Assembly: GCA_027186245.1 (NCBI GenBank)
Contig: CP114499.1
Coordinates: 2,795,001 to 2,859,000, forward strand
Reading direction: 5' to 3'
Length of the DNA stretch: 64,000 nucleotides
Origin: Coriaria nepalensis
Taxonomy: Eukaryota > Streptophyta > Magnoliopsida > Cucurbitales > Coriariaceae
Below are positions 1 to 13,380 of the stretch, piece by piece. The notes under the pieces were generated by a model. The model did not search any database and was not told where the DNA came from. It saw only the letters and a program-made list of their open reading frames with translations. Position 1 is the stretch's first letter. Every line of letters starts with the position of its first letter. The translations under genes and the position numbers were made by a program.

Positions 1-439
1 TTTTTGGCCAAAGTATGTAGCAAGTTCAATGGGATATTTTTAGCCGTTTATTCTTTGTTATAAATATATATTTATTTATTTACTTATAATGCCAAGAGCC
101 TGGTGTTACAATTTACAATTAAATAGCTATTTTACCTTTCTGTCCCTGAAAATTATATTACTATAATATGCTTTTCAAATCCATATAAAAGCACGCCTTT
201 GATCAAACTTTATGAAAGAATGAAACACTTAAGAGACATAAATACTCTTTTAAAGTTAACCGAATATTATATATAAATAAATTTATAAAAATTGAATTAT
301 ATAAAAATTAAAAATTAAAATAACTTATAATAATATTATAAGATCGTTAATATTAAGTTTCAAAAATCAGATTATAACATATATACAAAATTAGATTTAA
401 AAAATATATATATTTATTAATTTACTTTCTGAAATATTT

Positions 440-1545
440 TAAAATTAGAATAAATTATCTATAGTTTTAATAAATAGAATGCACCCTTTATTAAAAAAAA
501 AAAACTAAAATAAGTCATCCGAAATTATGATTAATCATAAAATTTCGTATAAATTATAATTAAAGCTCCAAAATATTTTACAATTATAACAAATATTCAA
601 AAATCAATCTTAAATAATAATAAACATCCAAAAATTTATAAAAAATAATGAATACCCAAAACTTACACAAAATTTATGATGAACTCCCAATTTTTTCAAC
701 TATCGGTTACAAATTATTAGCTTGACACTACTATAGAACATGATCCGACCCATAAATGAATAAATGAATTTTAATTTTCAAAATAATTCATTAATTTATC
801 AAAATTAATTTTATTTATTTTCAAAATAATTTCATGGGCTTTATTTCTCATTCTTCGTGTGAAGATATCTTATTAATTCGTTCTATTTTCTTCGCACAAA
901 GAAACCGGATAGACTTGATTGGTTTCCCACAAAGAAATGGATTGTTTAGATCCTTCTTTTTTGCTAGAAACCTAATTGATTTAATCGGTTTCTCACGAAA
1001 ATTAAAGCAATTCAATTGGCCAATTTGTGAAATTGGATGGGTTTTTTTTCGAAAGAAACTAAATCGATTTTCCTTTTATTTTTATTTAAGAAATTAGATT
1101 ATTTTTAGCGGCAGAGCTTGGTGACAACAACCAAAAATCGTAGGTTGTTTGGGAAAAATTTAGAAAAATGAAATAAAAAATTATTGGAAAAATAAATGAT
1201 TTGAAATAAAAATTATTTAACTCTTTTTTTTTATCTTATGGATCAAATCATATCATATTGGGTCAGTTTAATGATTTGAAATCTATTCATTAAAAAAATA
1301 AGGAGTTCATTACATTTTTGTTTGAGTTTTGTGCATTCATTATATTTATAAATGTTTTGGGTGTTATTATGATTTAAGTTTGGTTTTTGGGTATTTGTTA
1401 TAAATTTAAAATGTTTTGGAACTTAATTATAATTTATATGAAGTTTTGGAGTTAATCATAGTTTCCTCAAACAAAATTAAGGCCTTATTCTAGTTTTTCT
1501 AAAACTTGAAGAACACGCATTTTTACTATCAAAATTATAGAGGTT
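440..1545. repeat. Long inverted-repeat element, no coding capacity
   Basis: The stretch at about 480-830 reads, with scattered mismatches, as the reverse complement of about 1190-1500. Shared words include ATTATAATTAA, AACAAATA and TAATGAACTCC in the same order. Arms are about 330-390 bp. The spacer (about 835-1185) is richer in GC and repeats a GGTTTC-type word. The outer limits are uncertain and I found no clear target-site duplication. The form suits a non-autonomous DNA transposon of the long-terminal-inverted-repeat or foldback kind. The 87-codon open frame in the spacer resembles nothing I know. Confidence 0.6.
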
Positions 1546-2515
1546 TTATAATGAACTTTTTGTTAGTGTCGAGTATTTTGGATTTAGTATTTGGTTTGGC
1601 ATTTAGCATATTCTTTTCAAATTGAAATCTCATATAGAGATACCAAACGAGTATTGTTGATACGCCACTCTCCATTGTACACATTCATGATGTTTCCATC
1701 TTGAGCATTATGTACAACTGACAGTATGATCCTTGGTTACTTGATTTGCTCTTTGTTTATTACAAATCACTACTCGGGAATCTCTGAGATTAAAGGTAAA
1801 CAATGTGCCATTGTAGACTTATCCCCAGAAGTGTGCAAGAGCCTTCGACTGAATTTCGAGGCTCTCTATTCTACAATGGAGAGAAAGGCTCCCTCAACCT
1901 ACTAAAAGCATCTCTGATAATGTTTTCTGTCATATCTAGAAAAACGTATAGTCGAGGACAATCGATCGAAAATCAAAGGCCCACTACAATCTACAGTATA
2001 GTAGAATTAAGAAATGGATCGGTATGGTAGTATAATTATTATCTCAATAAATATTGGATATTTGATTAATAATTATTATCTCAATCTACATTGTACACAT
2101 TCAACTCTTTTTTTTCCACTATATACCACACAATGAGAGGATAGTGGAACCCACATGTATTCGACGCATCACACTCGTCTGAGTTGTAAGAAACTTTCTC
2201 AATAAACCAGAACGTCAACACTCAAATCAGATTTGCTGGAAAAATCTAGTAATGCAAAGAATGGAGATAAGTGTCTGCAATGTGCATTGCATAAGTTGTT
2301 TCTATACATGACAGATGTTCCCTAGATTTTCAATCTCATGTCCGTAAACAAAAAGGCTCTTATGAAAATTTGAGTAATGTATACGTGAAAGTAGTACTAG
2401 ATGTGAGAGGGGGGTGAGGAAAAAACAAATTTTCGTGGTTATATAGAACACAAGTATATACAAACTAACGTGTATACTTCTTGGCTTAGTAAAGGAACAG
2501 AAAAAAAAAGGAAAA
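1546..2515. other. Intergenic, 3' flank of BRUTUS gene
   Basis: Low-complexity AT-rich DNA. The last few hundred bases lie directly downstream of the BRUTUS stop codon on the minus strand and should hold its 3' UTR and polyadenylation signals, which I could not place. A 75-codon open frame on the plus strand at 1803-2030 has no recognisable motif. Confidence 0.4.
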
Positions 2516-2519
2516 CCTC

Positions 2520-5500
2520 TCATTGGTTTGATGCTGAACAGTCCGCAATTGCGGTCTCATTCTTGATCACACGGGTGTTGTATGAGCCGCAGGACCCACA
2601 CTTGTGATATAGCCAGTGGAATCTTGACCATCCCTTCCGGTCACAGTCATTGCAAAGTATATCCTATAAGTTTGTTAAAACATGGTAACTTCATTCTTAA
2701 TTATACTCTTTTCCGGCCAAAAATATTATTAAAAAACTCTTCGGAAAAAGCATGGATAATAAAAACAATGTACCTGACAACGATCCCTGTACTCTTCCGG
2801 TAGCTCCTCTGCAGCCAAGAGGGCATCAAGCATGCCAAAATAAACCTAAGTAGGCATTGAAGAAACAATTAACAACCTCTGTTGCAATAATGGTTGAAGT
2901 TATCCTTCTGTAGAAAGATGATATTAAATTTAAAAAAAAAAAAACATAACATAAGATATCGCCTCTTGCGAGGAAACCATCGTATGATACTTAGTAAAAT
3001 GAATCTATTTAAAAAGAAAAGCTTTTAATTCATCTTAACGTATACCATTGCACTCAATTCAACCAAATCTAAATCCCATACTGGAAAGAATCATTTGCAA
3101 GAATTATTTTTCCTCCATTTTCAGTCCTATCATCACCCAAAATCTCCAAAAGTTACGTCAGCACTAAACCAAAATAGTCAAAGTTTTCTACTTAAATTCA
3201 AGATCACTGCTGGTGAATTCATATATCTGCATTGAAAACTTACAAATCAATCTTATACATTTCCTAGATAATAAAACATATCCAAAAGAAGACAGAGAAA
3301 AAGGAGAGAATGTTTCTTACCGCCATATCCCCTAAAGATTTGCTGCATATTGGACAGGTATAATGGCTACACGTGTAGGCCTGAAAGGAATGAAGAATGA
3401 TACGTAATCAAGAACAACTGCATTTGAATTCAGTTAACATAATGATATATGAAATGGTAATATAACGTAAAATAGACTGAAGATGATTTTTAAAGAATTT
3501 CAACCTGAAAGCAAGCTGAATGCATGTAATGACCACAAGGTAGAGCTCTGACTGTTGCACTGGAGGTGAAGAGGAAGTCGCAGCAGATAGGGCAGTTTGT
3601 TTCCAAGCTTTTCTCCAGGCACTTGTGGTTCACAAGCTTTATCCCCAGGCAACAATTGCAAGTCATGCAATGAAAGTAATCAATGCCAAGACCCTTCCCA
3701 ACACGACATAAGTTGCAAAATGGACAATGATATACATTCCTGAAAAGTAAAGCAATGATGAGGAAAAATGATACAAAGCTTATACCAAAAGAAAGAAAGA
3801 CAAAGGGAACCCTTAAAAAAAAAAAAAATCAAATCAAATAACAAAGACAGATAACAAACCAATATAGAATATCCTATAAAACGAAATCCCTAATTTTCTT
3901 AATCTCCTAAATACTTCCTGAGATTCATGGATGGTTCTCCATCAATAAATCCGAAAGATTTTGCTGCTTAGAAGCAAGGATTTGTTAATCATTTTAGGAA
4001 AAAATTAGACTCCTCATCTAAATCTTGGTCATTCAAAAGACAAGTAGATGAATCACTGAGCTTAGTCAGAATGGATAAAATATTTAAGAAGAAGATCTCA
4101 GACATGACACAGTAAATATAACTTCCGACCTACTTTTAGAATCTTAATTTCTCAGATACTTGAATCAAATGGTTATACTAGAATGCTTGTGGTCAATTAA
4201 GAGGATAAATTCATTTAAGCTTTCAGACATTATTTTCCATGAGGTTTAGTGACAGTACAAGTAAGTTTCCCCCATTGATGATATCCCTCTTACCTGTCTT
4301 GCATATCTCACTTTTATGACAGTCCTCATTGTCAGCTATCAGATGACTGACTCCTTTACCTCACAACTAAACTTGGGGCATGAACTATAATTCATATCAA
4401 ATATCTAGAGTTATTTTCTCACTTGTACTCGAGATACAATAGCAGACTCAAGTCTTCAATTTCAATATCTCCTTAACAAGAAGACTGGTGTAAGAATTCA
4501 AACAGAAATGAAAATATGGTACCGGAAACCAACAATGACAACAGAGAGAAGCGTCAATTTTCTAAATATGCAAAAACATTCCATTATTCCAGGAATGTCA
4601 GTTTCATGTACACTGTTTTACACACAAATTCTCAATATTTTCCAAGGAGTTTTCAGCAGCATATCAAACTATGAACACCATAACTCTTCTATACTACATG
4701 GCAAAATCCTGACAGCAACATAAAGAGACAGAATATGAGAAGAAATTATGTACCTTTCATCGTCAAAAAATTTGCAAATACTGCAAAAGTACTTTGCCAT
4801 CGATAGTCCATTGCATGAAGGTGTCATGCATATAGGCCCAACTGCCTGAACAGTTAGGCAGTTCATACACATCATTTCTGATGCTGCTTTCCTGCAATGA
4901 TGGGGCAACCCCAAAGAAAAAAAAAAATCAAGAACAAAAACAAAACCAAAACCAAAAAATTCAGAATACGATTAACCCAATTTGAATGTCCATGAAATTT
5001 TGAGAAATTTACCTGTCCATCAAGTGATCACTGACATTATCATGGCAAAACCGACATGCAAATAATTTTCCACAGCAAGCAGCACGAAGTTTGCAGTTTC
5101 TTTTGTAATGCTCGCATCCGAACACTTCTTTCTCAAGCTCACGAAATGATGGCGAGCGGCCTGCTATATCCTCACTGTTGGAAGTCTCCCCTACTACTTC
5201 TTGAGGTAACTTCTGCTGAGCAGCAATCCAGCGACTAAAATCAAATAACAGCAAATATGCTTTAGATTGACGTAACAGAGAGTAAAGCATCTTTTACTGC
5301 ACTGGCCATTACATCAAAAGAGAGAGACAAAGACAGTGATCTTAAATAATCCTTTAAATGGGTTATCGTATTAAAGCAAACCTGGTCATAAGATTCTGCA
5401 CAAGATATGCCTTTCTCCTTGGATCAAGAGTCAAATCCCTATAAACCTTTCTGATCTCTGATTCAAGCTCATTTTGATTCATACGGAAAATATCCTTCCA

Positions 5501-8500
5501 GCCAGGCTTGAACATCTGGTCATTCTGTTCCAAGCTTTCTTGAAACTCAGTACCACTAACTAAATACAAGTTTAAATGAGCTTAATTTAGTGAACCAGCT
5601 AGTTTATCATGTGAAATAAACAATGCAAGTAGAAACAAGAAAGGACAAATGCAAATCAATGTGAAACATTGCAATAATCCCCAACATCAATTGGTCAAAG
5701 CAAGTTTTTCGAGTTAGAATACCTTCTAATGTTTCAATCTGTACAGTAGATGCTGCAGTTCCTTTCCAGCATTCATTGAGCCATTCATTGAACATAGTGT
5801 TTTTGGTGGCTTGCTTCCATGTATCCATCAATTTATTCTGTTCATCCTGTGTAAGAGCAGAAGTAACCCATGGTAACATTGATTGGAGAACTTCTGCACC
5901 TGTTGTTCCAATTATGCGGCCCACAATCTTGTCTTGTTCCTCCACCGAGAAGTGTCTACCAAACAATGGCCATAACTCGAGTTCTTCCCTAAAAATATGC
6001 TGATCTAAGGTGACTCTTATAGATTTGCACATTCCCTGCAGCTTTGTAGCTAGTTCATTATACTTCCCAGTAAATTCACTACCCTCCATAGTGGACTCTT
6101 GCAAATTTTCATGGAGAACTGCCAGTTCAGAGAGAACACGGGAAATATCTTCAAATAATTTTTCCTCCTGCTTATGGTCCAATGTGTACGAGTGACTAAC
6201 ATTGTGCAGCGTCTCTTTGGATTCCAATGCAGGAAACACAATATCATCTTCAGCATTACTATGAGCTCTATACAAACCCCACAGCAGGCGAAATCTTCCA
6301 ATGAATTGCCGAAGGGATGTCCCATCACATTCACTAAGCTTTCCGGATTCAACATCTAAATACTCCAAGTCTTTGCGTATGGCTTTGTGGAATTTAAAAA
6401 TAGTATCAATCGGTCGTCCGGCAGACCCAGCATCAGATAAGCTGTAATCTGTTTCCCATGAAAAAAGGCTGGAATTAAGTGACGGCACGCAAGAGCTGGG
6501 AGATACAGAGCGCAATGATTTGATTGTAAAAAGAGAACTCAACCCCAGATTATTGGTGTTAACTCCCAAACCTGGGACATGGCAGGATTGATCATTACAA
6601 CATTGTTGCTGGACATTGGTAATCTCTAAATTTTTAGGGACATCACAGCTTTTACATGATGCTGAGACATTTCGTTTCACTGGCCTTTCAACATTGTTTG
6701 TCTGACCTGAGATTGAAGGGTTTCTTTCATACAATGCAGAATCAGATGAACAGATCGATCGAACGGAATTGTCTTCAATATCAGTAAACCTTTTAACAGG
6801 ACAGCAACCACTGGCCTTCACAGACAAGCATAAACCTTTTTTACGAGCCTTGCAAGCCCAACCAGAAAACAGTGTCACCAGAGCACTATCCGGTGCTGGG
6901 GCTGAATAAAAAACTTGCACCAATCAGATGCCAAATTAAATGACCAGAAATTAAGTGTGGAGCTCGTCTTGTGACTAAGCACCACAGTAAGTATAGTAAC
7001 GAACCTGCCAATTGCATGTTTTTGAGGAAATTTCTGGCTTCATCATCACTTAATGATTCTACTAGCCAGGGCAAGACACGCTCAATCAATTTCAGTGGCA
7101 TCATGCACAAGCTTCGATACAAAAGTTCGCGCTGTCTTTTGAAGCTAAAATGCTTTTGAGCAAGTGGGAGAACCTAGAAATATGGGGATTAGCATGCCTC
7201 TCAGAAGCAAAAAATCAAAAAGGGAACAAGACTGCTTCAAATTTCTACTTCTGCAGTTTTAGAGGGTGTTGTATAGTATCTTCAGTTAATTAATTTTGTA
7301 CAATAACAATCTATTAAGTTCTTGGTAGTTATCATTTCTTTCAGTTATTATTTCCTTGAGATAACCTATAAACACCCTTCTAATACATTTAATTTTTTCA
7401 GGTGTATACCAGCATATATTTACTTGCCAAAAATGGCTCCACACCACCCACCTAATATGCCCGGAAAATGGTTTGTTTCAACAATAAAATTCACCTGAAT
7501 TTCCTCATTGTAGAAGTGCCTCTGTATGGTATCCATTATTTGATCAGCGTGTGTACACAGCTTCACGTAAAACTCTGCAGCAGAAGAAGACACTGCTCCT
7601 TCACTCTGAATACTTTCAATCAAGCACCTAAACTCATTGAACTGACTTTCTTCTTCAGCATGTTCCTGGAGAAAAGAGAATTCCCCATCTACTGCAGGAA
7701 AGATTACCTTGTCCTCAGCAATACTGCAATTTGAAAAGCAGTGACACTCCAAATTAAAACGAGGATGAATAAACTTCACAAACTAACAGATGTTCAATAG
7801 ATAATCCAGGGAAGATGTAATAACGTGAAAATCATAATCATATACAACAGAGTACAGTATTTCCTGTATCCTACCAATTCTATAGCAACAAAAATTCTTA
7901 ATATGAAGGTAAGATATTATTTTCTAGAGTATGGTGTCCTAACACCAGCAATAAATTATCCTTCTTCACTGGGAATTTTAATTTTCTTCTTCATTTGGTT
8001 GACCATTTGACCATCCTACCATTATTCCCCCTTCTCTTTTCTTCTTATATTTGATTTAATACTATTTTTCCTTTTCTTCACCTCTTTGTTCCATTTCCCT
8101 TGCTGAGGGAGCACTTTTGTAGGAAATGTTCGTTCACGAACATCTCCACAATAATTTGGTGCGGTTGTATAGGGGAAAAGGATTTTCTGTTCCTTATGCA
8201 TTTAGTTGCATGAATATGGTCCCATGTGGAATATAAGCATAAGAAACTAAGTATGTTACATGAAGGTAGTCACAAGATGAGATAAAAAGGTGGGATATTT
8301 GAAATAACTATGTCCAAAAGCGTCCAAAAGCTGGCTATGGAAAACACATGTATATATAGATCTATACTCCAATTTCCAAGTGACAAAGGAATAAGTGACA
8401 GATACCTGTGAAAGATACAGACTTCAGCAATGAATTGTAACCTATCGTTAAAGGCCGATAGATTACTAAAATTTCCACAATGCTGTATCTTCCTAGCCTC

Positions 8501-11028
8501 CTTTGCTATCTCATTTAACTCTCTTTTGATAGCCTTATGCCATAGCAATATTTCATTAATTGGATGTGTCTCCATGGTATCTGATATATCAGTATTTGAA
8601 TCCAGATATTTCCTTTTTCCAGTACCAGTCAATTCACATGGACACTGTCCTTTTTCTATTTGATGGTCTGATGTGCTAGCTGTAGAATCTGTAAGACGTC
8701 GGACCTGATTGTCATCTATACAACTTTCAGTCATATTTGCACTGCCTCTTTGTTCCATCCATGTGAATATGACCTAAAATATACAATAGCCATAATCAGC
8801 TCTACCATGCAGATAAATTTGACACTTCCACACAAAATCTGAAATCAGACCTTTTGAAGAAGTTTTTCTTTAGGAACTATCTTGCTAATACATTTTCGCA
8901 GATCCTGATATTCATCAGATGAAATGGATGATGAAAGCCAGGGAAGGAATTCAGCCAACATATTCACGGGAATACTGCACAAGAACTGCCAAACCAGATA
9001 TGCCAGCTCTTCGAGAGAGAACTTCTCAATAAGCAAGGGAAAGACCTGTAAAATTAGATACAGATGGGTTAAATTCATAGGCTATTGCAATGTGGTAAGA
9101 AATCCTCTCAGATAAAAAGGCAGGTTAACATCGCCTACAGGGATGGGGGAGAAGATTGTGCTCAAGTCAGTAACTAAATTTGATACCACACAAGGGAGTA
9201 CTTATTTTATTTCTCGGACAAGCGAATGCTGAAAAATGAGTAATGTAGAGCTAGAGAAAACTAAACTGATAAGAGGAAATTAAAAGAGACAAACGGAATT
9301 AATTTGATATTACCAAATTCATATTAAAGTTAAAACACAACTATTTCAGCTGAGGTATCAAACAATAAGGTAATTAGAATTCTAGAAACAAGAGTAATAA
9401 TATCTATATGAGTAGTAGTAAGATACTAAATTGACCTAACATTCTTTAAAAGTCCCAATATTCCAACTAAGGCATTGTAATGATTAACACAACAAATGCT
9501 TAATTACAGTTCAACTGGTCCAACATTTTATAAAATTCCTTCAATTACACTAGTAATAACAGCGTACTTCCTGATTTATCTTCTTCATCAAACACCTCTT
9601 AGAAATTTTAAGTCTTGTTCACTATCAAATAGCAGCTAGATACTGGAATCCGTCATAACCAAATATAGTTCCTATACACACCAACACTTCTGTGGTATGC
9701 TACCAAAGCATTCTATTCTCAGATATCCGGTTTTAAAATTCAAAAATAATACATGAAAATGCAGAGAATCACGGACAAAAGTACCTGTTCTTCTTCCTTA
9801 GCCATGTGCTGGCTAATTGATGTCTGTAGAGCTCCTGTACAGGACGCTAACTCCCTTGGGAAGCTTTCATCACTTTGTGTATCTGATTTGAGAAGCTCGA
9901 AAAGATGATGAAAGAGATTTCTTTCACCCTTATGTTCAAGAGAGTATGTTTTTGCCACATTCTTCACACGTATATCAAGTGCTGGAAAAATTACCTGCAA
10001 GCCCAAAATCATGTTGTTGGGGGCAATGACAGTTCATTACATGGCCTCATCGCAAGTCTTGCTTAACAAAACAATAACCTCACAAGAGTAAGTCTCTTTC
10101 TGATAATTGTATAATATGATAACACTTCGGAAGTTCGATGAATGTGCCAAAATGTCAAAACCGCAATAAATAGGACAAAATGTCATTTGCTTAGTATGAA
10201 GCGACATTTAAGAATATTGCACGAGTTCTTGGTGCCTCTACTGAAGTTCCATACAAAAACAGCATACTAGATCTATCACAACTAAGGAAGTGGGGTTTCC
10301 ATCAAAAGGTAAAGAAAAGTCACAAAATACATCAGGAATGGGTACCCTGAGTAAATAATTTAGTACAAAACAAAAATAAAATTTATGAAATGAGTGTGCA
10401 ACAATAAGACTTTAATTTCTTCATGTGTACTCTTTCTCACTGTCGAATGCTCTTTTATTCAAAGAACGTATTGCAGCCTGATAATTAGTACCATGAATAC
10501 AACACAAGGTCTGCTGCACAGAGGAAGTAAGAAATCGATTGAAAAATTAAAACCAAAAATCAAGCTTCATGTTACATTTGCCTCGAGATTTTTCTCATCA
10601 ATGAAGCTCTAATAATCAGAAGAAGTGCTATATTTCTAAAATTCAAGCACAGATACGGAGAAGCATTCATACATACGTACATGTAGAAAGTACAAGCACT
10701 TACGGAAATGAACCAGAAACTGTACCTCGTCTTCAGCATTGGAGTGATGTTTACAAATCGATCTCAGAAAATGGTAGCGGTCCAGAAGAGGCTCGATATC
10801 CGTTCTCTGACCAGTAGCGAACGCCATGGCCAGCTTATGAAGCGCATCGAGCTCATAGCGAATCGCTTTGTGAAATAATAAGAAAATCAGAATCGGAGAC
10901 TTAGGTTCGGAGCTCCTCAAACAGCCATTCGAAGACGACGATGAATCCACCTTATTCACAGAATTCGACAGCACCGCAACTCCTCCACCTCCGTCCCTGT
11001 GTTGCATACCGGCCAACGGCGTCGCCAT
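2520..11028 (-). CDS. BTS: BRUTUS-type hemerythrin/RING E3 ubiquitin ligase, 14 exons
   Basis: The product is an iron-binding E3 ligase; the Arabidopsis family member limits the iron-deficiency response by degrading group IVc bHLH factors. I placed 14 exons on the minus strand: 11028-10726, 9994-9785, 9045-8851, 8773-8406, 7723-7495, 7173-7005, 6901-5723, 5559-5382, 5234-5013, 4891-4754, 3739-3505, 3380-3321, 2845-2774, 2663-2520. All introns are GT-AG and the phases join to 1233 residues. Three hemerythrin domains start near His53 (FHKAI), His315 (WHKAI) and His663 (FHKAI), each with an H..AED repeat motif. A CHY finger begins at Cys984, a CTCHY region follows to about 1110, a RING-H2 starts at Cys1113 (CPIC) and a zinc ribbon uses Cys1190, 1193, 1208 and 1211. 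Three hemerythrin domains and the C-terminal ribbon favour BTS over the shorter BTSL proteins. No lesion was found. Confidence 0.95.
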
Positions 11029-11084
11029 CTCCCTCCCCCTTTTCTCTCAAGAGCCTTTCAAGAAAATTACCTCTCCCTAAAACT

Positions 11085-11165
11085 CTCTCCCTCTCTCTAA
11101 TTTCTTCTACTTTGCTATTAAAACTCTCTTTCCCCTCTCTCGCTCTCTCTCTCTCCCTCTCCCCC
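11085..11165. repeat. CT-rich tract in BRUTUS 5' leader
   Basis: A pyrimidine-rich plus-strand tract with a CTCTCT core, hence GA-rich in the BRUTUS leader (minus strand). Such tracts are common in plant 5' UTRs. It produces several long but meaningless open frames rich in Arg-Glu or Leu-Ser. Confidence 0.7.
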
Positions 11166-11360
11166 ACCCTTTAAATCTTTTTAATCTTTCAACGGAAAAG
11201 AAGGGGACCTCTGTTACAGCAAGGTCGATAAGATAGCTAGAGCAGGAGAGAGGCCCTTTATATACTGCGCTCGGTGACACGTGGATCATTGTTGTCAGGG
11301 TGGATGCTGACGTAAGCAACTACAAGTCACTTGAGGGAGTGTCTATAACACGTAGATGGT
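11166..11360 (-). promoter_or_regulatory. BRUTUS promoter: TATA box, G-box, other ACGT cores
   Basis: Read on the minus strand, a TATATAAAG box lies at 11264-11256, about 230 bases before the ATG. A palindromic G-box CACGTG at 11278-11283 sits just upstream. Two further ACGT cores follow: TGACGTAA at 11308-11315 inside a near-palindrome (GCTGACGTAAGC), and ACACGTAG at 11348-11355. G-boxes are the known target class of bHLH factors of the iron network, and TGACG cores of bZIP factors. That these sites control this gene is inference from position. Confidence 0.55.
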
Positions 11361-12026
11361 AATGCTAGGAAAAAAAAAAAAAAAAAGAAATTTGGTTCTA
11401 GTGTTGACGGTTTTTTAAAAGGACGGTTGAATATCCAATATTTGGTTCTAGCAAATTTGGGACTTAGAAGGACGGTTTCTTAGGATTGACTACCACCAAG
11501 TGCTTATTGAATGGATGAAGGGTGGAGATGCAATTGTGGACTGGAGAGTCGGTTTAATGGTGGAAGAGATCAGATTGTACAAGTATTTCCTTGTTGACAT
11601 CCCCTTATCTTTGGGTTTAAGACACAAAGTTAAATTGCATCGTGGATTAGGTCGCTTACCAATTTAGAATGGAGATGTGTTTAGTTGATTAGATAAAAAT
11701 ATGTACATCCATTTTAGATTTTATATTGAAACAAGACAATAATTATCAAGGCTCTCTTTATACTCTTAATCTATCTTGTATATTTGCTCTTCTTTTTCAA
11801 TATAAGAATTCATATTTGAATAGTAGAGTTCACTCGGGTGATTCGTGGAGGAGCAAAACATCATGTAACGTAGTTAATGTTAGGGTTTTTCTTCTCTATT
11901 TTGCCTCGAGAGTTTTTTCATCGAGCCATAATTTGTAGTCAATATTTGAGATTCGAAAAATATTTTTCTTTAAATAGAAATTAATTAAAATATATATTTT
12001 AATAAGTATTAAATATAAATAAATAA
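11361..12026. other. Intergenic, nothing recognised
   Basis: Upstream of the BRUTUS promoter. It contains an A-tract near 11370-11386 and a short word repeated near 11393 and 11441 (TTTGGTTCTAG). A 70-codon open frame at 11726-11938 has no recognisable features. Confidence 0.4.
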
Positions 12027-12382
12027 ATTAGACTTTTACCCCTAAATTCTTTAACAACTAAACTTATATCTTCAAAATTATAATAATTAAAGATAAGTCC
12101 TTATAATTTTTACACATAAATCCCGATGGTCAACTTTTTTGGCAATGACGTGATATGCTTAGTAGATATGCCATATCAGCAAATATTATTAAATAATCAA
12201 TCTAAATTATTTTCATTTTATTTGAATCTTATTTGTCTAGATTATTATTATCTTTCCCCCAGACTATTATTATATTATTATTTTCTTCCACTCATCTTCC
12301 ACCTACATCCTCTCATCCCCTCTCACGAGTCAAGAGGATCTGTCCACCAACTGCCATTGATGATATATCCCTCTTCCTCTCA

Positions 12383-12418
<36 letters not shown>

Positions 12419-13380
12419 CTTTCTTTTCTCTCGAAGTTTGAAATTTTCCAGATTTCTATAACGATAGAAATTGAAAAAAATTCCAAATTTAAAATTGAGA
12501 AACGCTGATGATTCACTTTTGCTACGAACAAACCATGGGAAATATTATAGTTTCATTGCTCTTAAATTAAAAGGCTAGATTTCTTTAAAACTGGAAGCTT
12601 CCTCTGTTTTTTTCCTGATCACATTACATCTTAAAGCCTCCTTCTAAAATTCTTGCTGAAAAAAGACGTGCCTCATTATGTCTTATGTTCTTAAAATAAG
12701 CCGATTGCGTTTGGGTCTAATACACAATCTCTCTCTGAGACATTCAATCGAACAGGTGGTGTGCTTGTTTAAGTCCAAAGCTTTTACCATAAAGCGATAG
12801 TAATTTGTTATTCATATACAAATCATCATGAAAACCCAGCTTCATATATAATTGGGCTGTGAACTCATATAGTTCACATATAACCTCATTCGAAGACAAT
12901 AAAATAATCCAAGTGCAGTTTTGTTCTACACAGTAGAGCTCATTTACGCTATAAAAAAAAAAAAAAAAACGTGTTTGAATATTTATGGTTGGAAATATGG
13001 AGAAAATTATTTAGCAATGCTTCATTGTAACCATAAAGCGGATAAACAACAGTAGGTGGGTGGCTCCGGCGACCATAAAGGGGATGAAGAATGAAGATGA
13101 GTGGAAAAATAATAATATAAGAGTTTAGGGTGAAAAATAATAATAACTTAAACAAAAAGGGCTAAAATAAATTAAAAGAAAAATCATACTGATTATTGAA
13201 TAATATTTGTTGACATTGCATTATTTACTAAGCATCATGTCATATCAGCGAGTAAATGTGAAAAAAGCTAACCGGTAGGAACATCTGTCTAGTTTATAAA
13301 AATAAGGATTTCTCTCTAGTTATTCTAAATTTGAGGATGCAAGTTTAATTGTTTAAGGGTTTAGCAGGTAAAAGTCTAAT
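12027..13380. repeat. Long inverted-repeat element with about 300-bp arms
   Basis: The left arm (about 12027-12330) opens with AATTAGACTTTTACC. The right arm (about 13060-13375) gives the same words in the same order when reverse-complemented, including AATTAGACTTTTACC, CATATCA/TGATATG blocks, AATATTATT and CCACTCATCTTC. The spacer (12330-13060) carries a CT microsatellite and no protein that I recognise. No target-site duplication could be fixed because both flanks are low-complexity. This suits a non-autonomous long-TIR DNA transposon. The 68- to 111-codon open frames inside are low-complexity. Confidence 0.65.
12386..12414. repeat. (CT)n microsatellite
   Basis: An uninterrupted CT dinucleotide run of about 29 bases inside the spacer side of the inverted-repeat element. 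Confidence 0.9.

Noticed and set aside
834..1097. 87-codon open frame
   Set aside because: It lies in the spacer of an inverted-repeat element, its Phe/Arg/Asn-rich composition comes from a repeated GGTTTC word, and it has no known domain.
12126..12531. Overlapping open frames of 72-111 codons
   Set aside because: They are built on the CT microsatellite and AT-rich arm of an inverted-repeat element, and are low-complexity on both strands.
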